A stretch of 64,000 nucleotides of DNA from MFD04716-140 sp963703125 (GTDB lineage Bacteria; Bacteroidota; Bacteroidia; Flavobacteriales; Flavobacteriaceae), in assembly GCA_963703125.1 (NCBI GenBank), contig OY969790.1, forward strand, positions 248,001 to 312,000, given 5' to 3'. The notes beneath the pieces were generated by a model that saw only the letters and a program-made list of their open reading frames with translations, ran no database searches and was not told the DNA's origin. The number at the start of each line of letters is the position of its first letter. Position 1 is the stretch's first letter. Made by a program: the position numbers and the translations under genes. Positions 53,631-62,489 of the stretch are shown in pieces.

Positions 53631-55121
53631 ATGAACAGAACACTAAAGTACTTACCCATTCTTATGCTTTTATTGCTTTTAGGATCTTGGGAGACTCAAG
53701 GCGAAGTAGGAATTTTCGAAGGTCATGGGGATATCGGAATGGTAAAACATCCTGGATCCGTAAAATATGATGCCCTTGAGAAGAGCTATTCGGTTACGGC
53801 CAGTGGTGCAAACATGTGGTTCGATTTTGATGAGCTGCACTACGTTTGGAAAAAAATATCGGGCAATGTGTCGATTGCTTCAGATATCGAATGGTTGACC
53901 AATGGAATAGACCCGCACCGGAAAGCATGTTTAATTATCAGGCAAAGCCTGGATCCCAATTCGTCCTATGCAGATGTAGCAGTGCATGGAGACGGTTTAA
54001 CATCTATTCAATATAGGGAAGAAGCAGGTGCCCTAACCCGAGAGGTTCAGGCCAATATAGTGGCCCCAAAAAGGGTTCGTATAGAAAAGGAGGGCGACTA
54101 TGTTTCAATGTCCGTGCTAAATAGCTCTGGTGAGTTGGTTTCTTCGGGCGGTTCCTTCAAACTGCCTTTTAAAGCGCCCTTTTATATCGGTCTGGGTGTC
54201 TGTTCACACAATGCGGATGTGTTGGAAACTGCCAAATTCAGCAATGTAGTTATCGAGGAAATACAACAAAAACCTGACTCGCTGAAAAAATTGGAAAGTA
54301 CTTTGGAAACGATTCCAATCTCTTCATTTGATCGTAAAGTAGTGTATCATACCAATGACCATATCGAAGCTCCAAATTGGTCTCCAGATGGCAAAAATTT
54401 AATTTTCAATAGCAAAGGTTTACTGTATTCCATCCCGGTGGAAGGTGGTGAGCCGACTTTAATACCCACAGGTTTTGCGAAGCGAATCAACAACGACCAT
54501 GGAATTTCGCCCGATGGAACGCAATTGGTTATCAGCGATCAAACCGAAAATGGAAAATCCCTGATCTATTCACTCCCAATCACAGGTGGCGAGCCAAAAA
54601 AAATAACTCTAGAAGGTCCTTCCTATTGGCACGGATGGTCACCCGATGGAAAAACGCTGGCCTACTGTGCCGAAAGAAATGGCAATTATGATATTTACGC
54701 AATTCCTATAGAAGGTGGTGAAGAGGTTCGGTTGACCACGGCCGAAGGTTTGGATGACGGACCGGATTACTCACCTGACGGAAAATATATCTACTTCAAT
54801 TCGATGCGTACAGGTACGATGCAAATTTGGCGAATGGGAACGGACGGTACCAATCAGGAGCAAATAACAACCGATGAATATAATGATTGGTTCGCCCACC
54901 CCTCTCCCGACGGAAAATGGATTGCCTATGTTTCTTTTGGAACTGATGTGCCCGCTGGTTCGCATCCTCCGAACAAGGACGTCGTGCTTCGCCTAATGAA
55001 TTTGGAAAACAGGGAAATACAGGTAATGGCAAAATTGTTCGGTGGCCAGGGTACCATCAATGTTCCCTCATGGTCTCCGGATAGTCAACGCTTGGCTTTT
55101 GTAAGTTACCGTTTAAAGTAA
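53631..55121 (+). CDS. Exported TolB-like PD40 repeat protein with N-terminal jelly-roll domain
   Basis: The 496-residue protein has a signal (LPILMLLLLLGS). A DUF1349-like concanavalin fold covers about residues 20-205 (DFDELHYVWKKISGNVSI, FYIGLGVCSHNADVLETAKF). Then comes a beta propeller with PD40 units (APNWSPDGKNLIFNS, WHGWSPDGKTLAYC, GPDYSPDGKYIYFNS, AHPSPDGKWIAYVS). Such proteins bind ligands or scaffold others in the periplasm; no catalytic motif is seen. Preceding DUF3500 by 33 bp, it is likely part of the same operon. Confidence 0.8.
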   Translation: MNRTLKYLPILMLLLLLGSWETQGEVGIFEGHGDIGMVKHPGSVKYDALEKSYSVTASGANMWFDFDELHYVWKKISGNVSIASDIEWLTNGIDPHRKACLIIRQSLDPNSSYADVAVHGDGLTSIQYREEAGALTREVQANIVAPKRVRIEKEGDYVSMSVLNSSGELVSSGGSFKLPFKAPFYIGLGVCSHNADVLETAKFSNVVIEEIQQKPDSLKKLESTLETIPISSFDRKVVYHTNDHIEAPNWSPDGKNLIFNSKGLLYSIPVEGGEPTLIPTGFAKRINNDHGISPDGTQLVISDQTENGKSLIYSLPITGGEPKKITLEGPSYWHGWSPDGKTLAYCAERNGNYDIYAIPIEGGEEVRLTTAEGLDDGPDYSPDGKYIYFNSMRTGTMQIWRMGTDGTNQEQITTDEYNDWFAHPSPDGKWIAYVSFGTDVPAGSHPPNKDVVLRLMNLENREIQVMAKLFGGQGTINVPSWSPDSQRLAFVSYRLK

Positions 55122-55153
55122 TCAAATTAATTAGTAACCAAAACCATAAGCGA

Positions 55154-56179
55154 ATGATTCGCAAAACTATTTTTTTATGTGCGCTTGGTTTTTTGTTTTT
55201 AGGAAGAACAAATGCCCAGGATTTAGCAGAAAAGGCCAATGCCTTTTTAAATTCTTTGCCAGAGGAAATAAGGGCAAAAGCCCAATTTACTATGGAAGAC
55301 CCGGAACGTTTCAATATGAATTATGTTCCCATTACAAGAAAGGGCCCAACATTCCATGATTTTAACGAAGCGCAAAAAGAAGCCGCATTGAATCTATTGC
55401 GTGCCTCTCTAGGCGAGGAAGGTTTTCGAAAATCACAGGAAATAATATCACTTGAAAAAGTGCTTCGCATTATCGAGAACAATGATGATGACAAAATGCC
55501 CGATGGAAGACCCAGACGTGATCCATTGAACTATCACTTCTGTATTTTTGGAAACCCATCTGCTACTGAACCTTGGGGCTGGCGCTTTGAAGGCCACCAC
55601 CTTTCCTTGAACTTCACCTCAACAGAAAGCAAAATCAGTTCGGCTACGCCCACTTTTTTTGGAACCAATCCGGGCATTGTAAAAGAGACCGAATTTAAGG
55701 GCAAGGAAGTGCTGAGAATGGAAGCCGTCCTAGGCTTTGCCCTTATAAATTCTATGACCGAATCTCAATTAAGAACCGCCGTATATTCAAAGGAAGCGCC
55801 CGGTGATATTCTTTCCCTGACCACACAAAAAACAGCAAATTTTGAACCTTACGGTATATCATATCCAAAATTAACGGAAACCCAGAGGGCTATTTTCGGA
55901 GAGCTTTTGGAAACGTATATGGAAAACTACGAGTGGCAATTTGCGACCGATTTCCGAAATAAAATAGAAACGGCTGGTATTGACAACCTACATTTTGCAT
56001 GGGCAGGAAGTTTAAGTCCGGGTGCGGGCCATTATTATCGAATTCAGGGGCCCATGCTATTGATTGAATATGACAATACCCAAAACAATGCCAACCATGT
56101 TCACGTCGTGGTACGGGATTTAACCAATGATTATGGTGAAGATATTTTGTTAAGACACTATCAAGCCGATCACCATTAA
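55154..56179 (+). CDS. DUF3500 domain exported protein
   Basis: The 341-residue protein has a signal peptide (LCALGFLFLGRTNAQ). The DUF3500 domain follows: YCFGNP-like FCIFGNPSATEPWGWRFEGH (20), HLSLNFTS, FFGTNPGIV, HFAWAGSLSPGAGHYYRIQG (20) and NNANHVHVV. Conserved His and Glu residues in these blocks look like a metal or sugar site, but no activity is known. Its TAA overlaps the next ATG by one base, coupling it with the sugar isomerase. This domain often accompanies carbohydrate genes. Confidence 0.83.
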   Translation: MIRKTIFLCALGFLFLGRTNAQDLAEKANAFLNSLPEEIRAKAQFTMEDPERFNMNYVPITRKGPTFHDFNEAQKEAALNLLRASLGEEGFRKSQEIISLEKVLRIIENNDDDKMPDGRPRRDPLNYHFCIFGNPSATEPWGWRFEGHHLSLNFTSTESKISSATPTFFGTNPGIVKETEFKGKEVLRMEAVLGFALINSMTESQLRTAVYSKEAPGDILSLTTQKTANFEPYGISYPKLTETQRAIFGELLETYMENYEWQFATDFRNKIETAGIDNLHFAWAGSLSPGAGHYYRIQGPMLLIEYDNTQNNANHVHVVVRDLTNDYGEDILLRHYQADHH

Positions 56180-57021
56180 TGAAATTTATGAAAACACGAA
56201 GAGATTTTATAATACAATCGGGGGCATTGGTAGCTGGCACGGTTCTGCTTCCATCTTGCATGTTCGCAAATGGGCCAAAAAAAAAATTCGGTGTGCAATT
56301 ATATTCCTTTCGAGACGAAATGGCCAAAGATGCCATTGGTACGCTAAAGAAAATTGCATCCATCGGGATCAAGGAAATTGAAAGCGCGCGTTCTCAAAAA
56401 GGCCTCTATTATGGACTAGCCCCGAAAGAAATGAAAACGGTTTGCGATGATCTGGGTATGAATTTAAAGAGTGGCCATGTGGCACTTGACGAGAATTTTC
56501 AAAATACCATGGAGCAAGCGGTTGAATCAGGTCAAGAATATGTAATCTGTTCTTCAATGCCCTCAAACGGCCAAACCATTGACAACTATAGAAAGGTGGC
56601 CGATGAATTCAACACGGCAGGTGAACAATGCAAAAAATTAGGATTAAAATTCGGTTATCACAATCACGAATATGAATTTGAAGCGGAAAAAGGAGAAATA
56701 CTTTATGACGTCCTTATGGATCATACAGATCCCAATTTAGTTTATATGGAATTGGATTTAGGCTGGGTTGTCGTTGCAGGAAAAGATCCGTTGGATTACT
56801 TTTCAAAATATCCTGGCCGTTTTCCACTATGGCATCTAAAAGATATGGACATGACCAAAAAGGAAAGTACCGAATTCGGAAAAGGCGGACTTGATATTCA
56901 TAAGATGATGCAAAACCAGACAGCTTCTGGAGTGAAACATATTTTCATAGAACAGGAAGAATATGCCAGTACACCCTTGGAAAGTATGAAGCACAACATG
57001 GATTTTTTGGCAAAAATATAA
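56179..57021 (+). CDS. Tat-exported sugar phosphate isomerase/epimerase-like TIM barrel
   Basis: The 280-residue protein has a Tat signal (TRRDFIIQSGALVAG) followed by a lipobox-like LLPSC, so it may be a Tat lipoprotein. The xylose-isomerase-like TIM barrel has metal ligands in KFGYHNHEYEFE, MELDLGWVVVAG (Glu/Asp), LWHLKDMD and HIFIEQEEY. The family epimerises or isomerises keto-sugars. In a 3-keto-glycoside route it would act on the free or bound keto-sugar in the periplasm. The Nramp-like gene begins 19 bp later. Confidence 0.87.
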   Translation: MKFMKTRRDFIIQSGALVAGTVLLPSCMFANGPKKKFGVQLYSFRDEMAKDAIGTLKKIASIGIKEIESARSQKGLYYGLAPKEMKTVCDDLGMNLKSGHVALDENFQNTMEQAVESGQEYVICSSMPSNGQTIDNYRKVADEFNTAGEQCKKLGLKFGYHNHEYEFEAEKGEILYDVLMDHTDPNLVYMELDLGWVVVAGKDPLDYFSKYPGRFPLWHLKDMDMTKKESTEFGKGGLDIHKMMQNQTASGVKHIFIEQEEYASTPLESMKHNMDFLAKI

Positions 57022-57039
57022 TCCGCTGATGCAAAACGT

Positions 57040-58410
57040 ATGAAAAATGAACCGTCGGAACCTCTTGATCCTTATATTCTTTCTCCGGATAAAATCAAAG
57101 AACCACCGACCACATTCTTCGGTAGGCTCAAATTCTTGGGGCCCAGTTTTATTCTTTCGGCCTCAATTGTTGGCTCTGGTGAATTGATCGCTACGACCAC
57201 TTTGGGGGCAAAAGCAGGATTTATAACTTTTTGGGTTATTATCGTCAGCTGCATTGTAAAGGTTGCCGTGCAACTCGAGTTTGGCAAACATACCATCCTA
57301 ACAGGGGAAACGGCCATGCAGGCCTTCAATAAACTTCCTGGTCCAATTTTCGGCAAAGCCAAATGGAGCGTATGGACGGTATTGGCCGTAATGACCATTA
57401 AGTTATTACAAGTGGGCGGTATTGTTGGAGGAGTGGCCATTATCCTTAATATTTTGGCCCCAGTATTGAGTATTCCCGTTTATGCTATTGGAATAGCCAT
57501 TGTTGTGGCCTTAATGATATTTAGAGGATACTATAAATTCATAGAGCAAATTTCCCTAGGAATGATAGGTATTTTCACCTTGTTTACTTTTGCATCGCTC
57601 TATTTCTTGAATTTCACACCCTATCAGATTTCATGGGACAGTATTTGGAGCGGACTTCAATTCAACCTTCCCAAGGAAGCTGTGGCCATTGCCTTTGGGG
57701 CATTTGGAATAACCGGTGTTGGTGGGGATGAAATAATTCATTACAACTATTGGTGCCTTGAAAAAGGATATGCCTCTTTCACGGGTCCCAACGATAATTC
57801 GGAAGCGTGGAGAAAAAGGGCACACGGTTGGCTAAGGGTAATGAAGTTGGATGCCGTAATCGCCATGCTCGTCTACACCTCGGTGACGGCTGCGTTTTAT
57901 CTCTTGGGAGCAGCTGTTCTACATATAAAAGGTGAGGTTCCAGAAGGTTATGCCATGGTAGAAACCTTATCTGCTATGTACACGGAATCACTAGGTCCGT
58001 CAGCAAAAATTGCTTTTTTGATCGGTGCCTTTATAACCCTATTCTCAACCCTTTTTGCTGCTTTAGCGGCCTGGACACGCCAAATCTCAGATATTTTCGG
58101 AACGGTTGGTTGGATAAATTTTCAAGATTTTGAAGTTCGAAAAAGGACTATTGCCATATTGGCGTGGGTTATACCACTATTATGGGCGGTACTTTTTATA
58201 TTCATAAAATTACCAGTATTTATGGTTATTACCGGAGGTATTGTTGGATCTTTTTTATTATTTTTAGTCGTGTATGCCGTAATCCATTTTAGGTATGTGC
58301 GATTGAATCCCCATTTTAAACCCAGTTCTTCCTATGACTTGATCCTATGGGTCAGTATTGCCAGTATTGTGGCGGTCGGTGCATTGGGAATAGTTAAGCT
58401 TTTCGGCTAA
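57040..58410 (+). CDS. Nramp-superfamily transporter lacking the canonical metal motifs
   Basis: The 456-residue membrane protein has about eleven hydrophobic helices and clear Nramp-like spacing (FLGPSFILSASIVGSGELI at 33-50). The helix-1 DPGN motif is replaced by GSGEL (45-49), and the helix-6 MPH motif by a GVGGDEIIHYNYW region (226-238). Those residues hold divalent metal in characterised Nramp proteins, so metal transport is doubtful, and an amino-acid, organic or other ion substrate is possible in this APC-fold family. The tight operon with a TIM barrel and a D-aminoacylase relative fits an organic nutrient. Confidence 0.78.
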   Translation: MKNEPSEPLDPYILSPDKIKEPPTTFFGRLKFLGPSFILSASIVGSGELIATTTLGAKAGFITFWVIIVSCIVKVAVQLEFGKHTILTGETAMQAFNKLPGPIFGKAKWSVWTVLAVMTIKLLQVGGIVGGVAIILNILAPVLSIPVYAIGIAIVVALMIFRGYYKFIEQISLGMIGIFTLFTFASLYFLNFTPYQISWDSIWSGLQFNLPKEAVAIAFGAFGITGVGGDEIIHYNYWCLEKGYASFTGPNDNSEAWRKRAHGWLRVMKLDAVIAMLVYTSVTAAFYLLGAAVLHIKGEVPEGYAMVETLSAMYTESLGPSAKIAFLIGAFITLFSTLFAALAAWTRQISDIFGTVGWINFQDFEVRKRTIAILAWVIPLLWAVLFIFIKLPVFMVITGGIVGSFLLFLVVYAVIHFRYVRLNPHFKPSSSYDLILWVSIASIVAVGALGIVKLFG

Positions 58411-58429
58411 ATTCTTAACATAGATCCGT

Positions 58430-60106
58430 ATGAAAAGGTATCATCTTGTAAGATTGATTGTAATGGCAGGTATGCTTTACGCCTGCAATGCGCCCCATAC
58501 ATATGATGTATTGATTCGCAACGGACAGATTATTGACGGTTCAGGGAAAATAGCTTTTCAAGGTGATATCGCCATAAATGCCGATACCATTGCGGCCATG
58601 GGAAATCTTGAGAAAGACTTGGGCAAAAATGAAGTTGATGCAACTGGGTTGACCGTTACCCCCGGATTCATAAATATGTTAAGCTGGGCAAACGAATCGC
58701 TTATTGAAGATGGAAGATCCCAAGGCGATATTCGGCAAGGTGTTACGCTCGAAGTTCTAGGAGAAGGGCATTCCATGGGACCTTTAAACGAATCGATGAA
58801 AGAAGAAATGAAGGAAGGTCAAGGCAGCATTGTTTACGACGTGGATTGGAATACTCTTGGAGAATACCTGAAATTTTTAGAAAAAAAAGGGGTATCAACG
58901 AATTTCACCTCTTTTGTTGGCAACGGAACCTTAAGGGAGTTTGTGATGGGTTATGAAAATAGACCTCCCACCGATGACGAAATGGACATCATGAAAAGGC
59001 TCACCCGAGAGGCCATGGAAGAAGGTGCGGTAGGGCTCTCCAGTTCTTTGATCTATGTACCCAGTGGACATGCACAGACCGACGAATTAGTAGAATTGGC
59101 AAAAGTTGTCTCGGAATATGGTGGCATGTATGTTTCACACATACGGGATGAGGAGGGTGGACTTTTGGATGCGGTCAAAGAATTGATTACCATATCGGAA
59201 AGGGCGGAGCTTCCAGCCGAAATATATCACTTTAAAGCATCGGGGACGGCAAATTGGCACCTATTGGACAGTGCCATACAATTGGTCGGCGATGCCCGCA
59301 GAAAAGGGCTTCCCATTACGACCGATATGTACATGTACAATGCGAGCTCCACAGGATTGAACGTTGTGCTTCCGGCATGGGCAAAAGAAGGTGGCCATGC
59401 AGCTACAATGAAACTAATTGAAGACCCGAAACAGCGACAGAAGATGATGGATGAAATCGACTTTTATGTTCCGCCAGAGAAAATACTTTTGGTAGGGTTC
59501 CGAAACAAAAACCTGCGAAACCTCATTGGAAAAACGTTGGCCGATGTGGCCGAAGAGCGAAACAAAACTCCGAATGAAACCTTGGTAGATCTAATCTATG
59601 AGGACGATAGCCGTATTCAAGTGGTCTATTTCTCAATGTCTGAAGACAATATCAAAAAGAAGTTGGCACTACCCTATATGGCCATTTGTTCCGATGCAGG
59701 ATCATATACTACCGAAGGCGTGTTTTTAGAACAAAGCACCCACCCAAGGGCCTATGGTTCCTTTGCTAGGCTTTTGGGACATTATGTGCGCGAGGAAAAA
59801 GTGATTTCCCTTGAGGAAGCAATAAAACGTTTGACCTCCCTACCGGCCACCAACTTGAAACTTAAAAAAAGGGGCATGCTCCAAGTGGGTAATTATGCGG
59901 ATGTTGTGATTTTTGACGCAGATAGCATACAGGACAATGCCACCTTTGAAAGACCGCACCAATACGCCACAGGCATGTATCACGTGTTTGTCAATGGCAC
60001 GCAAGTTTTAAAAAGTGGAGAACACACCGGAGCATTTCCTGGTAGATTCGTAAAAGGCCCGGGGTATAAGGATAAGGAAAAGAGCAGCATCATGGCAACG
60101 GAGTAA
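58430..60106 (+). CDS. N-acyl-D-amino-acid deacylase family lipoprotein
   Basis: The 558-residue amidohydrolase has a lipobox (VMAGMLYACN, Cys19). The usual HxH motif after PGFI is missing: residues 78-86 read PGFINMLSW. The second-site ligand appears as Glu112 in EVLGEGHS. His are retained in YVSHIRDEEGG and IYHFKASG, and the base Asp in CSDAGSYTTEGV. In characterised D-aminoacylase the tight zinc uses Cys96, His220 and His250, so a mononuclear active site may survive. I recall this PGFINMLSW subgroup in other bacteria. The substrate would be an acylated amino acid or dipeptide. It lies 20 bp after the Nramp-like gene. Confidence 0.85.
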   Translation: MKRYHLVRLIVMAGMLYACNAPHTYDVLIRNGQIIDGSGKIAFQGDIAINADTIAAMGNLEKDLGKNEVDATGLTVTPGFINMLSWANESLIEDGRSQGDIRQGVTLEVLGEGHSMGPLNESMKEEMKEGQGSIVYDVDWNTLGEYLKFLEKKGVSTNFTSFVGNGTLREFVMGYENRPPTDDEMDIMKRLTREAMEEGAVGLSSSLIYVPSGHAQTDELVELAKVVSEYGGMYVSHIRDEEGGLLDAVKELITISERAELPAEIYHFKASGTANWHLLDSAIQLVGDARRKGLPITTDMYMYNASSTGLNVVLPAWAKEGGHAATMKLIEDPKQRQKMMDEIDFYVPPEKILLVGFRNKNLRNLIGKTLADVAEERNKTPNETLVDLIYEDDSRIQVVYFSMSEDNIKKKLALPYMAICSDAGSYTTEGVFLEQSTHPRAYGSFARLLGHYVREEKVISLEEAIKRLTSLPATNLKLKKRGMLQVGNYADVVIFDADSIQDNATFERPHQYATGMYHVFVNGTQVLKSGEHTGAFPGRFVKGPGYKDKEKSSIMATE

Positions 60107-60120
60107 CTTAAGATTCCGAT

Positions 60121-61116
60121 TTAACTGGACTGCCCAAGTTTTTGAAGCTCCTTGTCAATAATACTTATTTCATCTTTGCTCAATGAAATAGCCATAGATT
60201 TGGCGTTCTGTACGGACTGCTCTGCATTTCTTGCTCCGGCCAAGGCAATAGTAATGCCTGGTCGGGCTGTGGTCCATTTTAGTACCAATTGGGCCAATGT
60301 TACTCCCTTTTCTTCTGCCATCGGTCTTATCTTTTCTAGAAAAACATTGGTTTTGGCAATACTTTCGTCCGTAAAATATGGATTTTTGGCTCTATGGTCC
60401 CCCTCATCGAACTTTTGTCCGGGTTTCATTTTTCCTGTGAGCAATCCCCTTTCCATGGGACTGTATGCTAAGATGGATTTATGATTTTTTATGCAATGGG
60501 AAACTATCTCATTTTCTATTCCCCGATTCACCATACTAAAGGGTACCTGATTGGATGCCAACTTTACATACTTCTCAGCTTCTTTCATCTGATCTACATT
60601 ATAATTACAGACTCCTGCATAACGTACTTTCCCTTCCCTTATCAACTCTGCAACCGTTTCAAAAGATTCTTGAATGGATGTGGTACTTTCTGGCCAATGA
60701 ATTTGGTATAAGTCTATGTAATCGGTGCCCAATCTTTGCAAGCTATCATCGATTTCCTTTTTGATGCTTTCCCTTCCTGCATATCTATAAATATCTATTT
60801 CCTTGCCATCGTTGTTCTTGCTTGGGAAGGCAAAATCTCCTTTTTTTAAATCCCAACGCATCCCAAACTTGGTCAGTATCTGAATTTTGTCCCTTGGCAA
60901 TTCTTTTATCGCTTTCCCAACAATTTCCTCACTCGCACCCTGTCCGTAAATAGGGGCGGTATCAATTGAAGTGACCCCCAAATCATAAGCCGCTTGTATG
61001 GCCTTGATGGCCGCATTGCTATCATTTCCGCCCCACATCCATCCACCTGCGGCCCAAGCACCAAAGGCAATGGTCGAAACCTTCAAATCTGTTTCCCCTA
61101 AATTCCTATACTCCAT
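60121..61116 (-). CDS. Aldo/keto reductase
   Basis: The 331-residue soluble NADPH-dependent enzyme has the catalytic tetrad: Asp in SIDTAPIYGQG, Tyr in the same block, Lys in QILTKFGMRW, and His in DLYQIHWPES. Cofactor residues lie in IALAGARNAEQS. It reduces aldehydes or ketones of sugars or lipids in the cytoplasm. It is convergent with the deacylase gene (14-bp gap) and follows the third Gfo/Idh/MocA gene by 59 bp on the same strand, which suggests co-transcription in sugar redox metabolism. Confidence 0.9.
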   Translation of the reverse strand: MEYRNLGETDLKVSTIAFGAWAAGGWMWGGNDSNAAIKAIQAAYDLGVTSIDTAPIYGQGASEEIVGKAIKELPRDKIQILTKFGMRWDLKKGDFAFPSKNNDGKEIDIYRYAGRESIKKEIDDSLQRLGTDYIDLYQIHWPESTTSIQESFETVAELIREGKVRYAGVCNYNVDQMKEAEKYVKLASNQVPFSMVNRGIENEIVSHCIKNHKSILAYSPMERGLLTGKMKPGQKFDEGDHRAKNPYFTDESIAKTNVFLEKIRPMAEEKGVTLAQLVLKWTTARPGITIALAGARNAEQSVQNAKSMAISLSKDEISIIDKELQKLGQSS

Positions 61117-61175
61117 CCTCTATCATTTTATTTTGCAAACCCAAACAATTTCCATGTTAGCATTAGTAATTGTTC

Positions 61176-62282
61176 TCATAGCATTACTTTCTCACCAGTT
61201 TTTGCCGCTTTGAAAATAGCATCTATAATTTTCATATCCTTTAGGCCTTCCTCCCCATCTACAGGTACTTCTGGTACTTCCCCATTTAAAATTATCCCGG
61301 CCATTGCATCCATCTGAACGGTTTGATGTGTTACATGCGTAGCCACAAGTTCACCCGAATTGGTTCTTCCCATAATAGGGCCATAACCGGTAGACGGCTG
61401 CATTTCGGCAAATCCCTTTACACCATTCAAGAAAAAACGGTCCAAATTGTTCAAGGCATAGGTGGAAAGGCAAGAAGCGGTAGCACCGCTAGGAAAGCCC
61501 ATTTGAAATTGTATCGTTTCATCAACACCTTCTTTGAATTTTACGGGATCTGTTTTGGTTTCCTGTGCCGTGACCCAAATGGGCTCTTCACCCAACATAT
61601 AGCGGGCACCGTTAATGGAATAAACACCAATATCCATCATGGCGCCACCACCCGCCAACTTTTTGTCCAATCGCCATTGCGTTGGGTCTCCGATTATAAA
61701 GCCGGATAGACCTTGAAAAAACAAAGTCTTACCAAATTCCCCTGCCTTTCGCATTCGTATGATTTCAAGGGTCTTGGGTTCAAAGTGCATTCGATAACCG
61801 ATCAATAATTTCACATTGGCATTCCTACAGGCATCAACCATTTCCTGACCTTCCATAGCATTAATCGCCATTGGCTTTTCACAAATCACATGTTTGCCGG
61901 CAAGGGCCACTCGCTTAGTGTGCTCACAGTGCAGGCCATTGGGAGTTATGATGTACACGGCATCAATATCCCTGTTGTTTTTTATTGCATCAAAATTTTC
62001 ATAATTGTAGCAGTTCTTTGCCGGGATGCCGTACTTGGCTTGCCAATCCGTTACTTTTGAAGGGGTCCCACTTATGGCCCCTACCAATTTAGCCCGCTTA
62101 GAGGATTGCATGGCTTCGGCCACACGGTTGCCATAGCTCCCCAAACCCATTATGGCCACACGCAATATAGGGCCCTCATAAGGCAATGAGGGTGCGGCAA
62201 AAATATCTTTTGTGTGTAGTAATACGGGCATACCTACCGCAGTAATACCTAGCTTCTGTAAAAATTTTCGACGTGTGCTCAT
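61176..62282 (-). CDS. Tat-exported Gfo/Idh/MocA oxidoreductase 3
   Basis: The 368-residue protein has a Tat signal (TRRKFLQKLGITAVG). The Rossmann fold IMGLGSYGNRVAEAM is followed by YIITPNGLHCEHT and the EKP motif in HVICEKPMAINAME. The C-terminal catalytic domain has GGGAMMDIGVYSINGARYM. The family is broad; an exported dehydrogenase of a sugar or its derivative is the most likely role here. It precedes an aldo/keto reductase on the same strand and diverges from the SMP-30 gene with a 207-bp gap. Confidence 0.88.
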   Translation of the reverse strand: MSTRRKFLQKLGITAVGMPVLLHTKDIFAAPSLPYEGPILRVAIMGLGSYGNRVAEAMQSSKRAKLVGAISGTPSKVTDWQAKYGIPAKNCYNYENFDAIKNNRDIDAVYIITPNGLHCEHTKRVALAGKHVICEKPMAINAMEGQEMVDACRNANVKLLIGYRMHFEPKTLEIIRMRKAGEFGKTLFFQGLSGFIIGDPTQWRLDKKLAGGGAMMDIGVYSINGARYMLGEEPIWVTAQETKTDPVKFKEGVDETIQFQMGFPSGATASCLSTYALNNLDRFFLNGVKGFAEMQPSTGYGPIMGRTNSGELVATHVTHQTVQMDAMAGIILNGEVPEVPVDGEEGLKDMKIIDAIFKAAKTGEKVML

Positions 62283-62489
62283 GGTGTTGGAAGTTTATTT
62301 TTTTTAAATATAATTAATCGTTGCCAAACCAATCAAAAGTATCTCATCAAATATGCACTATATTTAGTACATAAACCCATTTTAAAGGATTCTGTAAAAT
62401 TTATACTTTGGCAATTTTAATATCCAAAGTTTATAGCTGTAATTGTATTTTCTTATTACTTTAGAAAAGAGATACCAAGACCAAATCCC
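62283..62489. other. Divergent intergenic region
   Basis: The 207 bp is AT-rich, with no ORF or strong structure. On the plus strand a TACTTTAG box near 62455-62462 precedes the SMP-30 gene. Nothing else can be supported. Confidence 0.5.
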
